Assembly: GCF_027580225.2 (NCBI RefSeq)
Contig: NC_073357.2
Coordinates: 45,222,001-45,286,000, forward strand
Source: Misgurnus anguillicaudatus
Lineage: Eukaryota > Chordata > Actinopteri > Cypriniformes > Cobitidae
Direction: 5' to 3'
Length of the DNA stretch: 64,000 bases
The notes below the pieces were generated by a model that was not told the origin of the DNA, did no database searches, and saw only the letters and a program-made list of their open reading frames with translations. Shown here one piece after another: positions 49,601 through 62,552 of this stretch. Each line of letters starts with the position of its first letter. Positions within the stretch are counted from its first letter, which is position 1. Position numbers and translations under genes: made by a program.

Positions 49601-52600
49601 TGGTGCCATTAGCGCAAATGTGACCAGATAGCAGTTTGAATCATTTTATAATTTTCAAGTGGGTTTGTACTCTCCAAGCATTTATAATTAAGCAAATAAT
49701 ATTCCGTCTATCCGTATTCAGTTTAGGCAACTGTTGATTTGCAAGCGTGAATGAAATCATTGATTTTTCTATCTGCTTGTTATCATGTAATCTGTGCATA
49801 AATTACTCATTTCCCTAAATGAACAAACAAGAAGCACACACTTTGCTCAAGAAGAAAGTCATATTTTAAAACTCGTAGCAGTCTCCCTTCTAAAGTTTCT
49901 CTTAAATATGAATGTTTTTGTATTAAGTACTTTGTGATGTAATGATGCATTCCCAAAGAAGTGGGGATAGTTCAGTCATTAGTCAACAAAATGAGCTACA
50001 GTACAGTACTGTAGGTGGTAATAAACCAGACAACAGACGTTAAATAAATACTCTTTGGGAGTGCAAGAGTGAGGAAGACTAGCCTGTTAATTTGCATCTG
50101 GTAATGTATTGTTTAACCACAAGCACCTATGTATAGAGGTTATACACTGATCTCTTTGCTGTCAAAGACCATCATTTTTAAAACAAACACTATAATCATT
50201 AAATGAACATCTACATCACCAAGTTGTGATATTACAGCAGCCTGATTTAAAGGGACATATCATGAAAATCTGACTTTTTCTGTTTAGTGCTATAATTGGG
50301 TCCCGTGCTTCTATCAACCTAGAAAATGTGTAAGAGAACAAGCCAGTAACTTATTTACTTAACAGTAAACCATTCTCTGCAAGCATGTGAAAAATAGGTC
50401 ATTGAAATGTGGCTCCCCTTGTGATGTCAGAAGGGGATAATAGCGCCCCTTAATCTGCACTATCCAACCACGGCACTGCCATTTAGTGCAGATATCAGCT
50501 CTTTTGCATTTTAAAGGACACACACAAAATGGCACAGTTTTGCTCACACCTACAAAGTGGCAATTTTAACATGCTATAATAAATTATCTATGGGGCATTT
50601 TTAGCTAAAACTTCACATACATACTCTATGGACACCAAAGATTTATTTAACATAGTATAAATGTCTTGTGAAATGTCTCCTTTAAAGAATGTGTATTCAT
50701 TTGGTCCTCCCATCCTTATCTCACTATGTTCATCACTCCTTGTCAATTCAGTAAGACTCCTTCGAGTAAAACTCCTTCGGATCCAATTAATCAACCAATT
50801 ACAGTAAAACCCCAAGCCTATCTGGGTTTGTTCTATCTGGCCCTAATCTACTGGCCCAAACTTCCTGTCTTATTAAGTCCCTTATTTCCTGAATCCATAA
50901 AGTCCGGAATCCTTTATTTATATAAATTGTAGACATCAGTCTGTAGACAAACAAAAACTTAGCAGTTTGTGTTTCTGTCTTTCATGTCTGTCTTGAGCAG
51001 TTATGTTAGTATGTGTAGATATCAATTGATCTGACTGATCTAGTAAAGGATGGAAGGTTACTTTACTGCTGATCTGTGTTTACAATATCTTGTTAATGGA
51101 AAAGCACTTTAGTTCTTTGTCAGTAACAATGCACACAACCTTGTAAACACCTTTTGTGTCCTTAAACAAACTATAGTGGATCTTGCATTTTTTCATCTAT
51201 GCATCTGTCTTCTTTCACTGCTCATCTGTTTGATCTCTGTATAACATTTCCCTTTCTTACTGAGACAAGTTTCTGGTCTTTTTTCCTTTCTCCTTTATTT
51301 TTCCCGACCTCTCCCCAAATCTATCTCTCTCTCTTTCTCCCTCTTTCTCTCTCTCTGCAGTCTTATGTCCTCACGGCGGTATTACTTTGAGATTTTGCAC
51401 AAGCAAGATGACAGAGGTTCTGACCATGTTGAGGTGGCGGTGAGTATTGACAAAAGTTGAAGTGTCAATTAAATTGTCAGTGGTAGTGTTTAGAAATTCA
51501 TTTTCATTAAGTTTTCGCTATGACCTTTGCTGTCTGCCCTGGTTACACCTCCTTCCCATTAGAACACACAGTAGACGTGGCTTTTTATTACTGTACACTT
51601 ATCATGAAATAGACATAATTAAATGCGTCATGAATGAAGATTAAAGTCCACCCCACTTCCTCTGTTATTATCCTATTCTGTGCTTTACTCCCCTTCCGGT
51701 AATTTATTATTTAAAATGCATTGGGAAAACAAGTTTAGAACTAGATCAAATTAGTTTTGAAAAGCATTTTTTAAAACTTAAATCTAAAATAAAAAATAGA
51801 AAGTAGCTTTTTTCTATGTAATGACTCGATCTGAATTATTACAATAGTATAGTGAAAACAATGTAAATGTTGTTAAATTTATAGTGGCTATAATCCGCAG
51901 GAAACAAACATTTAACTGCAATCAACTTTGGTAACCCGTGACCCATAAAACCCTTTATTGATACTATGTCTTTGACCATGATGACATACTTGAGTATTTT
52001 AACAGCTTTGAAAAGATGCAGTGATTTTTGATAGCCTGATTATATCCAAAGTGCACCCAAAGGATGCAGAATGTAACCAGTAAACCCATCTTATTTTATT
52101 ATCTAGGAAAATATATAAAGCTGAGCAGAGAGAGAGAGAGTAAAACAGACATCTAGGAATCAATCAAAAGCTATTTTATGCATTCTGACCTATTAAAAAC
52201 TGTTTAAGAGCTGGATAAGAGTTTTTCAAACATGAAAGATTCAAGAATTCATAGTGTCTTGCTTTATTTTGCATGTGCAATTACAGTGCAGGAAGTCCAG
52301 TGGAAGTCCTTATATTGGCACTTTTGCCGGAATAGCTCGCACACGCATGCACAACCAATCAAGAGCTGACATGAAATCAACGTCAGGAAAGTGTGTTTTT
52401 GTTTGTGAGGGAAATTTAAGCTTGTACACGTTCCCAAAAAACTCTTATAAAAACAATGGATAAAGTTTGTTTATTCGGGGTAGCAGCCGAGTTTTTCGTG
52501 TTTTGAAAAATCGTACTTAAAGTAGTTCTTATCTCACCATATCCAGAGGTACAAAATCATAATATACAAAAAATCTGAGGGGTAGCATTTAAAAAAATAA

Positions 52601-55600
52601 TTTCAGAATAAATGCAATATTTGCAATTTTTTTAAAAGCAAAAATTCAGCTTAAGCAGCTCTTCTAAAGTCCTGTAATCTGTCCTCATGTATGTCCAGGA
52701 AACCCAATAATAATCTTACATTTTAATCCTTTCATTTTTCATATCTAAAAATATTTGTGAGCGTCCAAGTCTAACAAAATAATTGCGCCATTGACTATAC
52801 ACTTTAGACCAGGTTTTAGTTGGTCATTGGTGTAGTCTGTTTTAGTGGTTTTAGTTCAAAATAGCAACGCATTAACAATGCACCTGAACACACCTCGTTT
52901 TCAGACCAGCACGCCCATGGGCGCAGACATGGGCGCAAATGCATTTGCTATTTAAACATTGCGCTGAAAGTGATAATGATTATTGTGTCAGGCTGAAACT
53001 AGCAAAAAACACGTGTGACGCGCTGCGTTGTGCCGGGTGTAATGTATGATAGGGCCCTTTGGGTTTGGAGAGTCACAACAGAGAACTAACAGTGGAGCTT
53101 TTAATTGAACTGAAAGGTTTGTTGTCATTTGTATAGGGGTCATTGACATAACCTGCATATTTTTGTGTCTGGATTATAATTGTAAATGCCACTATCAAAT
53201 AAAAAATAATTAGCATGACATAGGAAGTCTATCTATCTATTCAATACACTTTATTGAATGTTGTTCAAGAAACAAAACTTTTTAAACACATTGTTCCAAT
53301 TTTAAAATATGCAATCTTTAAAAGATGATTTTAAAAATAAGTTTAAGGAGCTTGTTTAGTCATTGACCCATAGATTTTCTAAAATAAAGATGCTACATGG
53401 TGCTATAGAAGAAGCATTTTTGGTAAATGTTTCCATAAAGAGCATTTAACACCCAAAGAACCTTTCTGATTCAAAAAAAGTTTTTTTGTAGTGATAAAAG
53501 TTTCTTTGTTTTATGGAAAATGACCTAAATAGTTTCTTTGAGAAACCAAAAATGTTTTTTCTGTGTCATAACTCTGAATAATTAACCTATTTATTTACTG
53601 AATAATTAACACCATTGTTTTTAGAGTGTACTTGATTATGCTGAGAATTGTCACTTGGCATCCCTGTTAGTGTTAAACTAGATTTTATGCATTGTTACCT
53701 TTACCAGACTTTACATTAAAGCTTCAGTGCTATCTCCCCATGACAAATGTGAGCACCAAAAATGGTTTCACTCCACACAGTTTTATTTATGTCTAATATA
53801 AATGCACAGTTCTTAATCTTGACTGCGTAACTTTCACCGCCTGGAGGCTGAGAGCTGCCAAGTTGTTGAGCGGTGCTTCACTCCTCTTTTAATGTTCCTA
53901 ACTTCACTTGAGTTAGGAACGTTCGGGAAGAGGAGCTTCAAAGACTTGAGAGCAGCCCAATGAATAAATTCATGGGGTTTGGAGGTATTCTCAGCAAGAG
54001 AGTCAACGGGGACCAGACACCAAAAAGCAAAAACAGCTAATTATCTGTGGCAAACACAGAAATTCATTTATTAACCACACCGCTCGTCTATTCCGAGATA
54101 TATTAAGTCATAAAAGTTGTGCTGGGTGCTGTGATTCTTAAACTTCTCATGGTAGCTTTTATCATCAGCACCCTACTTCTGAGTTAGTCTGAGCCTGATT
54201 AGCATTTTAATACAATCCCCAGGCTTTGTAGGAACAAAGAGGCTTAATAAAGAATGTCTGATATAGACTGACCAATAACTTCTAGTATGAGCTATTATAG
54301 ACAGTACTGTCAGTCAACTGTGAATAGCTTTGTTTTATTTATTGTCAGGAGAAAAATGAAACAATGCTGCTGCAGCTGATGCAATATGTGCAACATCATG
54401 TAAGCTTGTCTATGGATTGCTATATTCGTAGACTTGTCAGACATTTCTCAAGACTCTGTTTTTTGCCTCTTTTTTATTTTTAGTAAACCGCTTTTTGCAG
54501 TACAGAAATAAACTGAGCTGAACTGCTTGAAGGAATTGTTGTGTCTTGGGTAAAGTAGCACATGGTTTCCTCCTATTTTTATGTCTACATAGATTATATA
54601 TGATAATGTTGTCTCTTTTGTTTACACTCTTAGAACGAATGTGTTAAAAACAACACATTAGTGTTGATTCTGGGACAACACACTAAATACGTTGTCCCAG
54701 AATCCACCCATCTCTGTGTTATTGAAACAACACATTTTGTGTTACTTTTAAAACAACTTGTTATATTTTAAAACAAAATCAACATAAATGACACATATTA
54801 AAATTACACATAATGTGTTAAAAGCTTAAAGCACAAAGATGTGTAAATCCTTTCTAAGAGTGCAGATTTTATTTCTCCTTAGCAATTTTAGGAGAAATAC
54901 TGGACAGTTTGTTTACCAGCTAACATAAGGTCTAAGTTAGGTGTGGCATACTGTCTTGTTTTTCCTTGACAGCAATGAGAGTAAATGGAAAGCTTTTGTT
55001 GATCCCTCTGCTTCTCTGGTTTCTCCGGAAAAAATAAAAACTCAACTAAAGTCTTATCACAAGTCAGAAAATTTAGCATGGACTAAACATTTTTTATCAA
55101 ATGTGTGTGTCCTTACCTTTTCCAGGAAAAGGTGTGTATATTTATCAGTGTGTAATTGTTTTCATGTCTATATTTGTATGTGTGTCTCCGGGAGCAAACA
55201 TGCGTCTATGGTTTGTCAGATCTGACATTGTGCTGTAACTGCACTCCATTGATTCCCGAAAGGCAGATCTGACCTTGAGAAACGCAGGCTTTATGGAGCA
55301 GGCTGAATAATAAACACTTGAACCAAACTGTTTCAGGTGTGCAAGATGTGTTTTGTGCATTTACACAAGTGAGAGATGTTCCTGGGTCAACATCATCGTT
55401 GACCTTGGGACCACATCGAAATCACCCAATCAGATTTAAGGGACACACCAGCCTGATCTCACGAGAAACCATTTTTCGAGTTGGCTAATTTGTATCAATT
55501 CTCCTAAAAAAAATAGACAAAACCTCACCCCTAACCCCAACATCACAGGGGTCAAGGCAAATCGTACCAAAACATGCGAATGTGGTTGTATGAATAATTA

Positions 55601-58600
55601 GCCAATAAATTAAATTAATACAAATTAGCCAACTCATAAAATATGTACAAATTCTCATAACTTCACACACATATAGGCCTACACTTAAAGTGAAGTTAGG
55701 GTTAGGTGCTTTTACACCATTGTTATTGACCTATAATTTCTCTTTAATTTTAGGTATAGGTTTAGAGATGGTTAAAGTATGGGGATAGGGTTTTTCTACA
55801 GAAACGTTGTTCCATAGTCAGTAAAGTATGGAAAAATCAAGTGTTTAAAATGCTTAGAAAAATGTATATGTATACAGCACTGGGTTATTATTTAGAAAAC
55901 CCACACTGAAAAAATTATTCATTCAATTTACTCAATTTTTTAAGGTAAGTGGTCGCAATAAATTTATTTAAGCTACATTTAAACAAAAAAAAATTAGAAA
56001 GACAAAACAAAACTAAAAAATGTTTGTGTTAACGTAGCTTAAATAAATTTATTGCGACCACTTACCTTAAAAAAATTGAGTAAAAAATTGAATAATTTTT
56101 ATCAGTGCGTTGGTTCAAAAAGGGAAACCCTTAGTTGTCAGGTTAAATTAACACAGAAAATATTTATATAACATTAAAGCAACCCAGCATTTTTGTTTAA
56201 AACAACCCAGCATAGGTTAAATTACAACCCAACCGGTTGAGTTTGTCCATTTTTGACCCGATAGAAAAAATAACCTAAAAACCTAAAAAAAACTAGCATT
56301 TTTTTAGAGTGAGTAGATGTACATTCAGTATATTTTGAGTCAAGTAGTCACCTTCTCGACTGTCTTTTGTGTGTGTGCCTGTAACTAATAAGTATGCAAA
56401 GACAGTACGTTTGACAGACACTGTTGTTCTGTTATGTACCATTTTCTGGGCCCTGGAACTGTAAAAATATAAGCATGTCGACATTGAACTTTTCCAAATT
56501 TAAATTAATTTCCCTCGAATTTTCTTTCTGTCATTCTTTCTCTTCATGATTTGATTGTTGTGCGAATAAAAGAGAGAAATCCTCTAAAGGTTTTTGAGTG
56601 CTTGGCAGTGCGATTAGAGGTTTTCATTCTGCATCTGGCAAATGACCTCTTATGTAAGAGTGCCAAAGGAAAAGTGATATTGTAATTGTAGAGGTTCTTT
56701 AAAGGAATTGCTATGTGTCTGTGTAAATCATCCATTTCTAGACATACTGTGCCATCCTTGAACGCTTAAAAACAAGTATATCTTTCTTCCATTTACACCT
56801 TAATGTCTTTTTTATTCTTTTGCAGTGGAGACCTTTCCTGCCTGGGCTTAAGTATGATGTCATTGACTCGGCGTATATCTCGATGTACACAGGTAAATAC
56901 TTATTTTCTTTTTTATACTTTATACAAATGTTTATTCAGAACTGGAGTATGAGTTCATCTCCGTTCTGTCACCTCTGAACATTGCAGTTAACATTCACAA
57001 CCTCACAACATCACATCTTCTGTTGTCTGTGTCAAAAACTGTCATTAAACTTGCATTTGAATGTAGGCAACAGCAACTAGGTAATCACCAGAAAGCACTT
57101 GAGCCATAATGTGACAGTCAGCGTCTTATCAACCAGTACACATGTTCCCACATTCTCCTTCAAATTACTGCCATTCATCAAGGGAACTGACTTTAATTTA
57201 CACATGCTTTTAACAAGAAGTAGAGATAGAAAAGAATCCCCATGACACTCCTTTGCTTCTTTACATAATTATTTGAGGCAAAAGCAATTTTTCGATTTAA
57301 TCCTCACTGCGCTTAACAAGCTGAGGGAGAGGGGGATATGCTTTGGTTGCCACCACCAATCCACGGCGGGAGCGTAGAGTCGACTCCAGACGATTGTTCT
57401 GATCATTAATCATGCAGACCACTCCCTTAAGGAGGACCACACACACCCGTACATGCACACTCTTGTCATGCTATCTGGGGGGTGAATATAGAGGGAGATC
57501 TCCCCTAATTGGCTTTACAGTACCCTGGCTGTCAATTTATTGTTAAAAATGGTCATCATTTTTTAGGCAAGTTTATTTTATATAGCACTTTTTATACACA
57601 GAGGTCATTCAAAGTGCTTTAAATGAGAAAATAATATATAAGAGAAAAAATATATGTAAAAATAAGAGACACACAATAAAAACAAAGATACATGAGAATT
57701 TAAAATAACAATTAAAAGAAAATAAATGTGATTTTAATAAAAACAATAAAAGAATAAAACAGGTAAAAAATTATTGGGTTAAAAGTGCAGTCAGTGTGAA
57801 GCAGCACCGTGCTCATTCAGTAAATGCCGAGTTAAACAGATGTGTTTTTAATCTAGATTTAAAAGTGTTTACTGTTGAAGCACGTCTGATCTCTTCATAA
57901 TAACTAAATGCTGACGCACCTTGTTTTGAGTGAACCCTTGGTATTTCTAACTGACCTGATCCTAATAATCTGAGTAATCTGTTAGGTTAATACTGTATTC
58001 ATTTAGCATATCTGTCATGTATTTCAGTCCTAAGCCATGAAGTGATTTATAAACAAGTAATAATACTGTAAAAACAGCAGCGCTCTGTTTGAGCTGTAGC
58101 TTTTTAATGGTCTTTTTGGAGATCCCAGTAAGGACTCTATTGCAATAATCCACCCTGCTAGTGATGAAAGCATAAACAAGTTTTTTAAGTCCTGTCTTGA
58201 GACAAAACTTCTAATTCTGGCTATATTTCTAAGGTGGTAGTAAGCAGATTTGCTTATCGCTTTCACATGACTACTGAAATTAAGGTCAAACTTTAAGATT
58301 ATACCAAGATTCCTGACTTTATTTTGTGTTTTTAGACCCCTAGAGTCAAGGTATGTGTTAACCTTGAGAGTTTCATCTTTATTTCCAAATACAATGACTT
58401 TAGTTTTGTCTTTGTTTAAAGGCAGGGTGCATGATTAAAAAAAAAACTTTGGAAAAAGAAGTCGGGCTGAATACCAAAACATACTTGTAGCCAATCAGCA
58501 GTAAGGGGCGTGTCTACTAGCCAACATCGTTGCCTGGGTTGCATATGTGTCGGGCGGGTCTATCAAAAGGTGGTCCAGATTCTATTGGGGTAGGGGTGTG

Positions 58601-61600
58601 TTTGTTTAGTTGATTTAAATATCCACATTGGCTTTCAGAGATCACGCACCCCACCTTTAAAGGATCATGCCCAGATTTTGGGAATTTAGCTTATTCACTG
58701 TACTCCCCAGAGTTAGACAAGTCCATACATGCCTTCCTTATCTCCGTGCATGCTGTAACTCTGCCTGGGAAGCCCCCGCTAGTTTAGCTTAGCACAAAGT
58801 CTGGAAGTGAATGGCTCCAGCTAGCAAACTGCCCCCAATAAGTGACAAAATAACGCAAACATTTTCCTATTTATGTGTTGGGATTTGTATAGTCACACCG
58901 TGTACAAATAACAAGGTGATATGAGACACAGTGATCTTTTAACAGTATACATACTAGGAACTATATTCTCAGAAGGCGAAGCACTGCTACTTGGTTGGAG
59001 TGATTTGCTCGCAGCACCCGAGAAGCCCCTGGTGAGGAGCAGAGAGTTCGGTCAGAGTTGTGCAAATCACTCCGCCCATGTAGCAGTGCTTCATCTTCTG
59101 AGAATATAGTTCCCAGTATGTATACTGTTAAAAGATCGCTGTGTCTTATATCACCTTGTTATTTGTACATGGTGTGACTATAAAAATCACAACACATAAA
59201 TAGGAAAATGTTTGCGTTTTTTTGTCACTTATTGGGAGCAGTTAGAGCTAGCTGGAGCCATTCACTTCCAGACTTTGTGCTAAGCTAGCGGGGGGCTGCG
59301 TCAGACCGAGTTACAGCACACACGGAGATGAGAAAGGTATATATGGACTTATCTAACTCTGGGGGATACGGTGAATAAGCTAAATTCACCAAATCTGGGT
59401 GTGTTCCTTTAACTCTTTTGCCACCGTTGACGAGTTATCTTGTCAATTAAGAGAAAACGCTTTCCTGCCAATGACGAGTATTTCCAGCTTTCCGCAATAC
59501 CGCTATTATCCACCAGGTGACACTCTCACAACTTATAAAACCTGGAAGTATCACACTAGGGCAAGCAGCTGCAAGTCTGTGTATGTTTTGAGGATCGCTC
59601 TGCATCTGATCTCTATTAAAAGTCCTTCACAAAAATTTAATTCTCTCAGCCTTTTGCTCAAAATTTGGTGTTTTTGAAGAAACCTACCCTTATTTGAGAG
59701 GTGATAAAAAGAGAAATAATGAAGGTAGGATGAAACAGGTTTTTTTTTTTTTTGAGAGTAGAGGGTCTGTTCTTTCATTTGATATATTGTATGTTTATGT
59801 ATTTAAAAAAGAACATTTTCTGGAAGGCATTAAACTTTTGTGAAAATAATGAAAAATGCTGGCGCTGGCAGTGAAAGATTTAACTGGAAGAAGTTTTGAT
59901 GCATCCAACTGTTAATTTTATCAATGCACTTACATAGAGTGTCAATGGGGCTGTAGTCATTGGGTGACAGGGCTAAGTATATCTGGGTGTCATCTGCATA
60001 GCTGTGGTAAGCAATGTAGTGTTTTTTCAAAATTATAATAAAGTAAATCAAACAGTTGCTGCTGTACCTTTAAACTTAAAACTTCTGTAACGATTGACCT
60101 CGGTGCTTGTGAAAAATATGAGAGGTTTGCCCATCTTTGTTTGTAAAGTCTAGTATTGCAACACACTCGCAAAACTATTTGGAGATTTTCAAAAACTTTA
60201 TTTTTAAAGTGCATTTCTTCTGAAGGTTGTGAAGAAGACATGTGAGTCCTACATAGCTTAGATACCAACTTGTTGACTTTAGGAATAATAATATATTTGT
60301 ATCACTTCACATGGGAATGGCCAAGTTGCTAATACATAATTCTTTTAACGTAAATATGGTTTATACTTGACTGTTTTCATAAAGAGATTTGCTGACGAAT
60401 AAGGAAGCGTTGTCTTGTGAACATTAGGCTACAGCATGTCCCTCAATACAACAAATAGGCCTACTTCAAATCCAGAAGAGGTATAGCATCTTTAATGATA
60501 TGTTTATTTTAATATTACTGTAGCTGCATGCCCTGAAGTCTATGGCATTTCCAGATTATAAAAAATGTTAACTGAAGAGTTTCATTCTCCATCAAAACCT
60601 TAAAGTTCTTTAAAGGATGCAGTTTTCCTGTGGCATTCACCAAAGGGTTTTAAATGTTATAAAGGATATAATTCAGTCTTGCCCAAGCGTGAAATAAATG
60701 TGTTTACCAGTGCAAATCACTGCAGTGACCTTTCTTAGTTACTCTAACAGTTTCTGACAAATATCTCTGTCTGTTCAATAATCAATAAAGCCATAAGGTA
60801 AATGGCTAATCCTTCAATAGCGCTGTCAGACACTTTGGTTCAAAACCAGAAATATTTTGAATGGTCATCTTATGGTCAGTGTTGAGAATATTACCTCTGT
60901 GTTGATTATAATAACTTTGTATATTCCCCCTTTTGTTTTGTGCTTTTTGACAAAATTATACAACATTGTTGTGCATATGGATAGACTTTGATGGTGCATA
61001 ACTCATACTTGCCCGCTAACACATTTGTGGTCGATCGATAGGACTAATTAAAGTGTGTTTTCATCAGTGACTGGCAGAGCAGACACTTTTGTGAGCTCTC
61101 ATAACGTCAGGAGATAAGCCGTAATGAATAGACATCCTACAGTACACGCATACACACCTGCATGCTTCAGTGCCCACAAACTCCAGGGGTTTGTTTTAAG
61201 GCGTGGGTGGGGTGTGTGTGTGAAGCTGGTTGTGTATCTTTAAGCCCCTGGGAAGTAACCATCTGAGAAAGAGCTGATCCATACAAAACTGAGGTTTCCC
61301 AGAATCATTTCCCAGTCTGGATTTTATCAGAGGTTTTGAGCTCAGCTATATGGATAATGGTAGAGAGCCAAATATTTATAGTGTATGATATATGACACCA
61401 CTGTGGGTTTTACAATCTAATTTAAAAATAAGACATTTAAACTCTTATTCTGCACTCTTTAGGTAATTAAAAAAGCAAATAGCTTAATGTGACATTTGTA
61501 TTAACATTATTTATTACCTACTTTGTACCAAAGGTCAGTTTTTTTCTTTGAAGCACAAAATCCTGTAAATCCTGGGTTAACATGGATCATCGGGTTTTGC

Positions 61601-62463
61601 TCAAACTTGAGTCTATATTAGTTTCTGCTCATGCTGCCATTGAAACTAAAGGACATACCAAATACTAGGAAATACACAACTGCAATTAACTGCACAGTCC
61701 ACATATACAATGCACATTTGCTTAAAGGGGACAGAGAATGAAAAACCATTTTTACCTTGTCTTTGTTGAATAATGGTAGTCTACCCGCATTCACAAACAT
61801 ACAAAAAGTTCTAGACATGCTAAACATCTCAGTCTCATAGAAATTCCTCGTTTAGAAATGTCAGGCAGAAAACAGCCCAATCTGAAAAACTGATGCTTAT
61901 GACATCACAGGCATCTAACTGCCCCTTCACTTTAAAATAATTGGCTAGATTTAGGCAAAGTCAGCCAATCAGTAATGAGATTGCAATTTAAGCCAGTAGG
62001 GGGAGCCAAATAGGTGCAAAACCACTTGTTTAAAATCCCCCACCCTAATAGAGCTATCTGAGAGAGGTTTTTAGGAAGCTTCTAAGGCATTACAGACCCA
62101 AACAAATTTTTTTTGTCTACATGTCACATCACAGAACAAGGATAAATACCCCGTTCAATTATTCTATGTCACCTTTAATGCACATATCATAATCACCTTT
62201 TCTTATCCCTTTTCTCATTTCCTCATTCCTCTTTTACCTAATATATTTATTTTTATTCCTAGTACCATTTATGATTGTATTTTTGACCAGTAAAACTTTG
62301 AGTTAAATTCGGGAATTTATGTTGTCATTTTGTATAAATGATCAGTTGTGGTGATGATATAAAGAGTTAATAATGGTCTTAGTCTTATGGACCCCATATT
62401 GGAGATATTGAACCTCATATGTGTCATTTTTGCAGTGTTAAAGAACTCGCTCTCACTATCTCA

Positions 62464-62552
<89 letters not shown>

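Larger units (their letters stand above)
57566..60055 (-). mobile_element. L2/CR1-like LINE, 5'-truncated, with three TTAA insertions
   Basis: The LINE reads on the minus strand from about 60055 down to a 3' end near 57566 (tatatagcactttttataca on the plus strand). The reverse-transcriptase frame contains [10 protein letters not shown] (catalytic YADD) at about 60010-59980 and [13 protein letters not shown] near 59920-59884. After skipping 58420-59883 the frame carries on with [11 protein letters not shown] and [17 protein letters not shown], then thumb-like sequence. The segment 58416-59883 consists of three other elements. The 3' part also has frameshifts. Confidence 0.82.

Noticed and set aside
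58921..59109. 62-residue frame at 58.9 kb
   Set aside because: Sits within the paired arms of a foldback element; mirrored frames occur on the other strand.
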